From assembly GCA_000499405.2 (NCBI GenBank), contig HG738138.1:11835208-11899207 (forward strand): a stretch of DNA of 64,000 nucleotides, read 5' to 3'. The notes under the pieces were generated by a model. The model was given only the letters and a program-made list of their open reading frames with translations. It was not told where the DNA came from and did no database searches. Shown piece after piece: positions 1 to 12,200 of the stretch; position 1 is the first letter of the stretch, and every line of letters starts with the position of its first letter. The stretch comes from Onchocerca volvulus. Lineage: Eukaryota; Nematoda; Chromadorea; Rhabditida; Onchocercidae. Position numbers and translations under genes: made by a program.

Positions 1-208
1 TTTTCCAAAAATGCTACTTTTTATTTATTTTATTTTTCTTTTATCATCAACATTGTAAGAAATTTATTTTATTTTCATTTGTTAAGAAAAAAATTTTCTT
101 ATAGTTGAAAAACTAAGTATAAAATTTGAAAGAAAAAAACTCATAAATTGCAGAATTCTAGAAATTCATATGCTATTAATTATGATAACTTTGAAACATC
201 AATTACAG
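1..208 (+). other. intron of unc-82 (partial)
   Basis: AT-rich sequence ending in the acceptor aattacag at 201-208. No other feature is seen. The upstream kinase exons must lie before the window. Confidence 0.8.
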
Positions 209-3200
209 GTGGATTGTTGGAGTTTAGGAATTCTTCTTTATACACTTGTTTACGGGTCAATGCCATTTGATGGCCGTGATTTCAATCGAATGGTTAGACA
301 AATTAAACGTGGCGCATATTTTGAGCCTGACACTCCATCAAGTTTGTTTAAACAACTTTTTGAATTCCATCTGTTTTTTTTTTTTTTTTTTTTTTTTGAT
401 ATTTATTCTTCATAAGAAGAAGCAAAAAAATGTTATAAATGAAAATTTTTATCACAATAATACTTTTTTATTTGCCCTGCATTTTTAGCTGCCTCAATGC
501 TAATTAGAAATATGTTGCGGGTGAATCCAGAAAGGCGAGCGGATATTGATGAAATTGCTAGTCATTGGTGGCTAAATCTGGATGAAAATATGCCCGTAAT
601 TCAAGAGCTTCCGGAAAATCAGGTCAGATTACATTACTAGCAGAAATTATAGATAATTATTCTGTACTACAAGTTCCTTACAAAATACTGATGAAAAATA
701 TTAGTCAATTCACAAGTTTTAGATTATCGATCATACACCGTTAACAGATCGGGCCGAAACGATGGTTGTCCAAGATCTGGCTGATGAAGCCGATGTATTC
801 ATGGATTTCGGACATTTAAGCCAGTCGACTAGGTTTTTAATTTGATTTTGAAAATTTCCGATTGATCGATTCTCAGGTTTAACAATAAAAAAAATGAATT
901 CGAAAATAACAAATTTCACTAATCATTACAAATCATTACAAATCATTCGCAAATACTTTCAGGCTTAAAATTGAGGAATTCCGAAGACGACGTAAGGAAG
1001 CTGAAGAATACATCGAAAATTCACCAATAAAGCCACCAAAAGCACGAAAAACAGATGGTACCGAATTACCAACACTTACAGCTGCAGAAAAAAGTTTACG
1101 TTATGATCCTGTATGTTTATGTTTATAAAATTTTGCATCAATTTTTATTCAATTATTTTTACACGTGATTTTATCTTAAATCATTTATACGATGAAACTA
1201 ATTATTTTCAGAAATTAAATAAAGAAAAGGAGCGAGAGAGAGTATCAGTGGAAGAATCAGATACATATTATGAACCGTTGGAAAGATTAAAACGACTCGA
1301 ATCTCGGCTGCAAAATAAAGATAATCAGGCAGTTATAACGGATAATAAATTATCAAATGTAAACAGCTCGGTAAGGATGTATTAATTAATTGGTTCCTCT
1401 TATCCATTCTCGGGTTGAGAAAATGAATTTTATAAAAGTAGCAGAAATCAATATATATTTCGATCATAGAAGAAGACTGACTTTTTTTTCCAACTCGAGA
1501 ATGGATAAAAAACTTTTTATAGGCCCCGATAAATAAAGAAGTTCGTCGTTTTAAGCAGCCATCGACGGGAACTGTTAACGGAGTTAGTAATAGTAGTAGA
1601 CTGAAGAGCAAAAACGAAAGATTTAGTCCGGAGCAGCCCGATGACCCGGTTACTTCGAATTCCAAAATCAGGTTTGAATCAGTTATTATTATTGTAATAA
1701 ACAGTTATTATTATTACTTCGAATTCCGAAACCAGGTTTGAATCAATTATTATTATTGTCACTTATTTACCAATTGAAGGTTATCGGAATTTCTTGACAT
1801 TACCATTTTCTAAAAACATGTCGAAATTAACTTCCCATGGTTCTTCTGATATCATATGTCATATACATGTGTATAACATAAATTATAGTTATATTTGAAA
1901 TGGTTTGCTTTTCCTTTCATGGCAAATTCAAATTAATTAGGCAATATTTGAAATTTTTGATCAAAACGTGATTTATTTTAATTGAAATTATCATAAATTA
2001 TAAATTACAAGTGATTTTTATTTTATACTTTAAATTGAATGATTTTTAAACTAACAGATTTTCAGCGAGATATCGACTAGTACAAACAATGAAATTTCTA
2101 AACCTTCATTTGTTCCACTGGATTCAGATGGTATGATTGCAGCAACCAGAACGCCTAGGAGACAATCGGTTGAAACATGGAGATTAGAGACGGATTCATT
2201 GAATATTCTTATGAATCAAGTAATTTTCTTTGATTAAAGGTTTGATTAAAAACTAGAAATAATTTTACGGAAGTTTCCTCCAGTATCACTAATTGATTCT
2301 CACTACCAGAGCTACCAAAAATGCGCAGTTGCTCGAAATGAGATAATTGTCTTTCATATGAACTCTATAGATCATTGGCCATTTCTGGAAACAAATGATG
2401 CGTATGATGTCAACTTTCAGATCACTTCACTTAATCCATGCGGTATATTAGATGATCGAGCTGTCATTTGTCATTATTTTATGATTATATTAATTTAAAT
2501 AAATTTCAAAAACTCATAAATAATTAAATTTACGGTATTGGAACAAGTGGAGAAAGGACCGGTTAGCATGACATTGGTTGCTCGCATCAAAGCTCATCCG
2601 TTTTACGATTCACGACCTATGGTAAAAGAATTACTGGAATCAATTATTGCAGCTCAACCACCATCCGTGCAAAAGGAAGCTTCGAAATTAATCCAACAAC
2701 AATCTCTGGTTTAAAAATTTTTTCTAATTTGAAAAAAAAATATACAATTTTAGACTAAAATAATGATAAATAGAAAATGTCGCATGAAGAAAATCTTTTT
2801 GATTCGTCATATATTTTCAATGATTTATGGTTGATGATAGTAATAATTTTAATCATTCGAAAATTATGAATGCATTTTATTTAGGAATTAATTAAGCGAC
2901 AAACAGCTGGAATAGCAACATCGATAGGAACAACGTTTGGAATAACAGGAACAAGACGAAGTAGTAAAACATATGAGATAGCACCTATTTCACCAATTAA
3001 AGTTGATGAAAAACGAATATCAGGAAAATATCAATCTATTGGTACAGCTCAACATAATGGACAAGCCAAAAATTTTGGCGAAAGACCATGGCATAGTGTA
3101 GAGGTGTCGCATAATTCTAATTAGTTCTAAATAAATATCCCGAGAAAAGTAATTGACAAAACAATTTACTGTCTATTCTCATACAGACCAAACATTTATT

Positions 3201-6200
3201 TTACATATCTTCGAATTCTGTTTCAATTAGTAGTAATGGATTATGAGAAATTAAACTTATCTATTTTTCTGATTTTCTCGTGACTGCATGTTAATTATTA
3301 CAGTATTAGAGTAAATAGTGAAACAATTATATTGTTTTTATTGGTATCGTAATAGCTATTAATTTAATGTCAAATTTACATGGTTACGACATAATTTTTA
3401 AACATATTTTATTCCTTTTTTTTTTTTCTAGGTTGGTTTTGATCCGGATGAAGATGTAGAGAATGACTTAGGTACTCCGCAATCTTTCACTCATAATGAT
3501 GAACTTAGAGAGACAACTGTCCAGGTTTTATTATTTTTTATTAGTTTCTGATTTACTTTATTTCCTCAAAGTTTAAAGAATTTTCTATCATTTTGTAATT
3601 AAATATGGTACGTATAATGAAGTTCATCAACTGTTTGTATTTCTTAAGCTAAAGATATTATATATATGAGAAACAAAAAAAAAAAAAAAGAATGTGCGTA
3701 AAGTAAAAGGTAAAATAAATCAAATTCTTTTAGGATACTTCATTTGAAGATTCAAGTGATGAAGAAATTATTCTGAATAGTGATAAAAATCAGATCAAAT
3801 CCGATTTACGAGATCATGAGGAAGCACTTAAGGAAAGTGAAGAATGTGATGATGAAGAAGTTGAAGCAAGCGATAGCGAAATTGATGAACTTGGCGAAGA
3901 AGTAGAGCAGGTAATTTGATCCAGTAAAAGCTTGTCCTATTTTTTTTGATCATAAAATAGATTGAAAAAACAAACTTAAAATAGACTCATTGAGTTTAAA
4001 ATACGATTACTAACTAGTTTTATTAGGTCCCAAATTAAAATCAGATTTTTCCTTCCACTAAAATCGTATTTGAGTTATTTTATCAAAGTGAAAAAATATG
4101 GTGGCAAAGAAATAGTACAGAGAATGACGAAACAATTTTTAAAAAATTCAAACAAATCTAAAAGCATCGTTGTTTGGTCCGAATCGTTGACTAAAAAGAC
4201 TCGATCATCGACAGCGTAGTTAACAGGTGAAAAAAATTGATTAGCTGAAATCAATTAACATCGATATTTGCAAGTATATTTGATAATGGATAGTGCTTGG
4301 ATATTATTAAGTAATAAATTATTGTTTGGAATTCGAATTAGTTCCAATTGAAGATCGAAAATGAAGAAAATGGTTCATGTCATACAGCAATATCGGAGGA
4401 AAATCTCGGAGATTTGGTTGAAAATAATCCACCACCAGATCCGCATATGAAAATTGTCGCACCACAATTTGTCGATGCCTTCGATCGAGGTTTAGCAAAA
4501 CGACAAAGCAAAGGAAAATATCAGGTTTATTACGTTCGAATTTTTCCTGTAAAACATGCTTACTTGGTCAGAACTGCGCTATAATTAAAATATCAAGAAT
4601 TGTTAAATCAAAAGAATTTAGTTATTGATATCAGCAATCCAGAAAAATAATCAATGACATCAACAATCCATTTGATAATTTTGATAAGGATTTAAAAGAA
4701 GAAAATTGAAATGGAAGAAAAGGGAAAGTAGAAATATAGAAAAGAGAAATTATTATTTTGTGTAATAACGTCCAAATAAAGAATTTATTTGGATTGTAGC
4801 ACAGCAAAGTAGAACTATACGGTCGAGGTGTATCGACGGAATGTGAAAGTCCAACTTTACTACATCGACGTATCGGTGGACCTCAGCCGACTATCGAAAG
4901 ATCACTATTCCTCTTTGATAAGGCATTTTTTGATTTCTTTGATTTCATCTCTTTTTCTATTTATCGTTTTATTTTCTCGTTTTATCGTTTTATCTTTTCG
5001 TTATTTGATCAATTTCTTATATTTTATCAATTTTTTTCACATATTTCATAAATCTTTTATTTAAGTTTAAAATGTTTTAAATATTGGAAAAGTTTGAGAT
5101 GTTTTAAATGTTTCAAAAAGTATGATGAATCTTAAGTTTGATATTTCCTTTTTCCATATAATAATAAGGTGATATATTCAAACTTCTTTTCTTTTTATTT
5201 TCCTTGCAATTTTTATTTAATTATGCGAAATTTTCCATTATATGAAAATTGATATTAATGATAGTTAATAAAATTTTGAAAAAATAAAATGAAAACGAAT
5301 ATATTTTGTAGGCAAAAAAATATATTATGACATATCCAAAACCGATCGATGATAGTGGTGATGATATTCCGGGTAGATTGGGTAAAAAAGTTATGAAAAA
5401 TTGGTTACGAACACAGGATCCAGATGTAATGGTTTCAAGCAGTGAAAATCCGGCTGAAATTTCAGAGTAATTTTTTTTAATATTTAATTTGTTGATTTAC
5501 AATTTTCCGGGAATTCGTTTAAACAATAAAATTTCATGAATAGCAGTAGACACTTTTGCAGTAGAGTTTGCTCAGTACCACCACGTTCACCACCAAATGT
5601 GATCAAATCGGATGACGAAGTTTCTGAATCAGAAAGTGATGAAGATGAGGAAAACGATGATGAAAATGAAGAAAGTGATGAAGAGGAAAGTAGTGAAGAT
5701 AGTGAGACGAATAAAATAACATCAAATAAGCAATCAAGTAAGTATTGTCGGAAAAATTGATTTCGTGGTACTGTCTAATCTCAAACTTGGGCTATTAAAC
5801 CTTTTATTAGAAAAATTTGATAACGCAAGATCACACACGACAATTACAAATATCGCATCAATAAAGCAAATTCAATGGTAAAATTATTAATTTAATAAAA
5901 AGGAGGGTAATAAGGAAATTTTAAGTAAATGGAACGGAGAACAACAATCTCTGATAACAATAATTTTGAAATGGTAAAGGAAGGGTTCGGTTAGCGCAAT
6001 ATGCTGCTTTTTTGTTAGCGCGATACAGATGCGATTTTGCTAGCGCAATACAGTGGGCTTTGTTAAATATACATTGATATAGATTGGGTTACAAAGAAAT
6101 GAATGCACATGCAAAAATGTTCTAATCATTTGCATTACGAGCAAAAAATCGCTTTCCGGTATTTGGTTGTTCCGACGGGTGTAACATTTTGCTACTTATA

Positions 6201-9200
6201 ACTTTAAATTTTGCTTGATAGTATCAAATTTTTGACTCAGCGTTTATACATTACTAGCATCTATCATTTCTACAATTTGTGTAATTCGAAATATTGATAA
6301 GAATTTTCATTTTACTTTTACAGTCGAAATTGAAGAACGAAAACTACAAGCAGGCGAGCTAGAAACAAATATTATGATAGGAGATGCTAAACGTCAGGTA
6401 ATATTCAAATATTAAGACAAAAGATTTCGAAACAGTTATGAGGAATAAAAAATTCAACTGATTTAAATACATGAAGGATCGAATTTGGATCCGAATTCAG
6501 AAACTGAATTTCATGAAATTGGGGATTTTTCGGGAAATTTTCTAATTCAGTTTTAATATTTCTTTTAAAGGAAAAAAAAAAACTTTTCTTATTGTTAAGA
6601 TCAAATTGAAGCCTAAGGAAGATTATAATAAAAAGGATATGCCAGTGATGACGAGAAAAACTAGCAAACCGATTAAATCAGGGTTCGTTCATTCTTCAAC
6701 GAAATTTTTTTTCTTTTTTTTTTTTTTTGTTGAATTTAATTTAAAAAGAAATTCTTCATTTTATTTCTGTTATTGCATTAACCAATTTAAGCATGCATGT
6801 CAAGATTTATTCAATCCATCTTATCATTTTAAAACAAATACTTTTGCTACTTATGTATTCATTTCAGCTTTTCAAGTGAAATTATAATTCAATATTTTTT
6901 TTTTTTTTTTTTGTAGGACATTGTTCTAAAATTTTTTGATGACACTTGCTTTTTTTTTTCCATGGAGAAGAAGAAATAACAGATGGTAAACTTCCAGTTC
7001 CGATAATTCCCGATTAATTTTTTGCTTTGTTTTTGATTTCTGTGCTAACTTTTAGTCATCGATCATTAGTAATACCATCATGCGATGCAGCTATAGCGCT
7101 TTTTCGACGTCATAATTGGGATCGTCATCAACGAAATCGTACCGTTGATGTATCGGAAAATATTTTGAAAAGGTTAGATAGCATGTAGCTTCTTTTTTTT
7201 TTTTTTTTTTTTTTTAACAATTTGTAGTTTTTAAATGCTTAATAATTGTTTTTCTTTCCTTTTTGATTTTCGAAAATTGAATCTTACGGTGTGTTAGAGT
7301 AACTAATTCTTAGAAATTAACGAATTAATTAGAGCGAAAAGATAGTAAATGCCTGCAAGATTGAGCTAACTTTTATAATATATGCCAGTATATTATTAGC
7401 TGTTTAGTCGAAGTTCATGGTTAATTTATATGAGAAAGACAATATTATATTAGTTAAATGTCTCTGCTTAATTCTTTTGATAAGAATAAACAAATACAGT
7501 TAATCGATACTAACAATGTAAAAATAGAGAATATGACATTGAAATAATTATGATATTGTTTCGAAATTATTCCATTCATATTCCGCCAAAACTTCAACTA
7601 TCATAATGGCACAATGGGATTAGCAGGAATCTGAATTTAAAGTCGGGTAGAGATGTCATCTTACGGAAAAATGTTACAATAGCACGTATTTCGGGAGTTT
7701 TCGAAAGCAAAATTCATGATCTATGATTTTACTATGAAAATCTTAGATGACATCCATTGTTCTTTATTTTATTTCTTGTCACTGATAAGATCATAAAATA
7801 TCGTTCAATTCATATGGTTTCTGATTATTTCTTGCTTTAGCATTGCTGTTCATTGTGATGAAATAACATCTAGTCGACATGCTACTGGTAAGTTCAGCTT
7901 CAGCATTAGTTTTTATGCATAAATATTTCCTCAAATTTTTATTAGTTAAAATTATTATCGATTATGTACTTGTTTATAGTTATTTATATTCAATGATTAA
8001 AAAAGCAAAAGTCTAAGTTCAAATTTGATTTCAGTTTCGTTTTTGTAATAGGTACTAAAATTTAAATTTTTGCAGGTCATAGATTGGCAACAAATAACGA
8101 TTCCGTCGGATCATCATGGAATCGTATATCAAGTACACCCGGTCGATCCATTTCACCTGGTTTAAGAGTCGTTGATCACAATTCATATCCAAACGATCCC
8201 TTTTATGCTCATAATAAATTTTTAAAAGATTCGAATGGGAGAGATATGATTAGTACAGGTAAGCTTCAATTTCGGAGTGATCTCCATATACAAGGATAGT
8301 TTGATTTCAGGAAAACTTCGGGAAAATGAAATATTTCAGGATACCCGAATTTAGCTGCTTATGGGCAAAATTCACGTTATAATGATGAGAATCTTAAAAA
8401 GACTGTCGACAAAGAAACAGTTTCAACGAATCGACTCAATCTTGTTAGTCTTAGCTTGGTTTTATTAATCAATCTTTTATAGCACTTTGTTAACTCAGAC
8501 AAGTTGATTAATTCATTTGTTTACAGGGATTGAATCATAATTTGTATGTAGCTCGAGACGATAAACGAAAGTCAAAATCAGTGCATGATCTTTCACCCGA
8601 TCGACCTGATTTGTAATTTATTCCACTTACTAAAAATATAAATGTCTCATTAAATGTAAAATATACTAAATTAGATCAATTTATATTATCAAGATGTAGT
8701 GAAAAAATATTTTTTTGAATCAATATAATTCTTGTCTAGCTTTTATAGACAATATTTATTCAAAGAAAATACCTCTGATGGAAAGTTTATCGATGTCGAA
8801 TTGGTTAACAATAGTTGATAAGAATATCGCTCTACAATTGCAATATAGGGTTTTCTTCTTGGTTGTTGCTAGCCTGGATATTTGTTGAGAGAATAGCAGG
8901 GATATTTTCTGGAAGAATATCTTTGCTACTATCAAAAATATCCCTGCTATTGGCTGGTGACGGATGGATGTTAAGTTAGTAAAGCAAATCAGTTCTGATC
9001 CGAAATTCCTTTTCTCATGCTGATAGTAATCCTTTTTATAGTGGGAGTTTTTTGTCATATTTCCATCATCCCACATAGGTTAGGTTATAAGACCGGAAGC
9101 ATTTGCAATAAATTAGTTCCCGGTATTTATTATTGAAGATAAAGCTGGGTAATCGCAAACAAAAATGAGAATTACATTAGATATGATAACACTCATTTAT

Positions 9201-12200
9201 ATTCATCTTGAGCGATGAATCATGTGGGGAATATTTTTGCAGTACAATGTTTTGATTATTTGAATATACTTACGCTAAAATTATTTCGGTTTTCGACATT
9301 CCTGATTGAAGGAGATGAATGCTTTAAGGGGAAAGAGTTTGGGAACTGTAGTAAAATTAACTTGCTTGAATTCGTCGTTTCGTGAGGGACAATATATTCA
9401 TGGGTCTGTTGAGGAGTCTTCCATGTGGCTCTTCTACTAAAGCGTTTCTTGTTTCAGTGGGTTTTCATATTTTTCCTTTTCATTTGAGCGAATTCTTAAA
9501 TTCTCCTTTTGGCTTGTAACTAAATCATTTTCAGAAGGTTTTATTTTAACTTCATCACATTTAATTTCGTATCAAACTCATCATTGCCTTGGCATAACAT
9601 GCTCAATTTCACTTTCAAATTCATATTCTCACACTGAATGGATACAATTTTTCAGTTCATTGATGCGATTCTCATATTTTTCCTCTAATCCAAGGTTGAT
9701 TTCATGTTCTTCATTGCTAACTTTTCGTTCTTCTATTGTTACTTTTTGCTACTAAGCCAAGCATCGAATTACTCCATCAAAATCGAAGGAGTGCAGCAAT
9801 TTTGCTAGTTTTCATCATATCATGATCAACAGCAAATATAAAGCCACTAAACAGCGATGGATATTGTTTGAATTCATCGTCTAACACATCCAAATTATTA
9901 CTAGCATCCTTGAAATGTTCCAAAAGATGCGCACGCCTTAAGCGAAGCTCACTGAAAAGAAGACTGTACATATTTTAGTCGTTACTTTATTATCTTACTA
10001 ATTTCAATCTTATCTGGTGCAGCTTGTTAATTTCTTCCAAAAATTTTATAGTTTTCTCAGCTGCTGCCTTCTCTAAATCAGCTAGACGCGGTCATCCTTC
10101 CAAATGTTTTATTTGACGTTTTACGTCATCCAGATTTTTAATTCGATTTATTAGATACATTTGCTTTCTGCCAAATGTTTGTTTATATAATGTCCAGCTT
10201 CATCAGCTTTCTTTTCAAACTCATTGTTTCTTTCAATTCTATTTCTTCCTCTTCTTCCATGCGTTGCATTCGACGCCACTTTGGTATCCGAGATTTCTTT
10301 GATTCAGATTGTGTTATGTGAACACGCAGTTTGCCTTTCTGCCTGATTGCCGGGGAATCGATGCCACAAATTTCTTACAATGGCTATGTCCTTATTGTCT
10401 GGCAGCGGATTTGTGGTAAGGTGATCTGGTGATGTAGTGGGCAAAGTCCTTGACATAGTTTTGTGGATTTCGTATGGTAACTTTTGCTTGCTCTCGGTCG
10501 TTATACATATTCCAAGTTTGAATTTCAGTATGAGATTCGGGAATATGTCGACAATGTTTATTGAGATCCTCTTCCGTATGATTAAGTTTTTTTTTCTGAT
10601 TTGAGATGATCAAGAGCGTTCTTCTGTTTCTTGATCGTCACTTCAATTGCTGGATTCTGTTTCTGAGCAATTCAAGCTCAGATCCTTGATTTGTATTTGT
10701 GCTCTTGAAGCGATCATATTCCCTTCGTAGAATTCTAAATTGAATCCGTATTTTGACATATCCACTTCCTGCTAACACAAGTTCAATTTTTATGTGGAGT
10801 AAGGGAAATCCTGACTCTGGATTTTAAATCTTTTCTAATTGAATGAATTTGAAGAAGTAATCAGCTCCGGAAAGTATATGAGACTGTTTTCAACAGCTTT
10901 TTAGACCATTTAATTGGCCTTGATTTATCATGCGTGACAAATCATTATTGTTCAATTTAACTAATTATAATTAATTTTGAAGTAGTCTATTATATCTACC
11001 TCACATAATATGTTTTTTTTTTTTTTTCCAATTTCTATCCTATTTCTGTTTTGATTGTAAAACATCGCTTTGGTGTCTTATTACCGAATGGGCAACTTTT
11101 AGTTCTTTTTTTTCTGTTGCTTGTAGATTTAATCGATTTGCTAAATCCTTAAAGAATACTTGCGAACCGATATCAAATAATTTCAATGCTTCTTGAATTT
11201 CTGGCATTTTCGGGTTGATATTTCTACAGAAAATTTCATTACATAGAAGTAAGATTTGCTTACCCTGTTGACTCCTTTCTTCCATTGTTGTAATTTATTA
11301 TAGTTGCGGATTCCAACTTTCCTTTGTTTGCAGCAGCGATCTGTGAGCTATCTTTATATCGGATATGACATCACACTACTGTGTGAACCTCTGCAATGAA
11401 AACACAATCATTACCTTCTATTAATATTTAGACGCATGTCCTGTTTAAAGATAACGCATGCGTTATTTCTCCTCAACCATTCTTTTCGTTATTTAAGGTG
11501 AGATCAATTCGGCATTCGTTATCCCAGTGGTTCTAATTATACAAAATACACAGGATCTTTTTTTCTTACTAGAAGTTTTGATAGTTTGTTTTCGGTTTGG
11601 ATTTAGTTCAAGGCCGCTGGATTTTGTTTTGTTTGACTTGTCGCAGCTAAGGCAGAAGTTCCTCCCTTAATGCTACATGGCACTGGTTTTTTTCTTTTTT
11701 TCTTTTTTTTTTTTTTTGTTCGATTGATTCTTTTTTCCTGCTAAGAATTTGAGTCCTAGTTACTTTTTCATTTCTTTGGACCATTTCCGCTAATAATTGG
11801 AGTTTGTTTACTGTCCAGTTTTCTTGTTCCGATTTCAGTTGATAAACTTTATCCAAAATCCAAGCTGAAAATCTACTTTCTATTGTCGTTTCGATACTAG
11901 AATGTTCTAGATCCTCACTTATTGCTTTTAGTTTTCGGAGAATTCTTTCTGTCGCTTCAACGATTGACATTCTTTATCATTTCTTTTGATAGAATGAAAT
12001 TTATTGTATAACAACTTCTTCAGTGTAATAGATTTGCTATATTGTTCAATTAACACCTTTCCTATCAATCCGTAATTCGCTGGGACGATGTTATAACCTA
12101 TCGTGGTAAAGCTTCTCCTCTCAGACATGAAATTAGACAGTTGGAATTTTGAATGTCTGGGATTTCTTGAAGTTGTAGAGCTGAATAAAAGCTGCTCCAG

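Noticed and set aside
4828..5064. 78-codon plus-strand frame over an unc-82 exon
   Set aside because: Out of frame with the exon 4800-4922, whose own frame reads [18 protein letters not shown] and joins its neighbours in phase.
6917..6985. Possible exon after a poly(T) gtag acceptor in unc-82
   Set aside because: The exons ending at 6682 and starting at 7056 join in frame without it, and it has no donor in a useful phase.
8756..9076. Minus-strand 106-codon frame, also found at 32143-32406
   Set aside because: Both lie inside LTR copies and share sequence because the LTRs are related. They are not independent genes.
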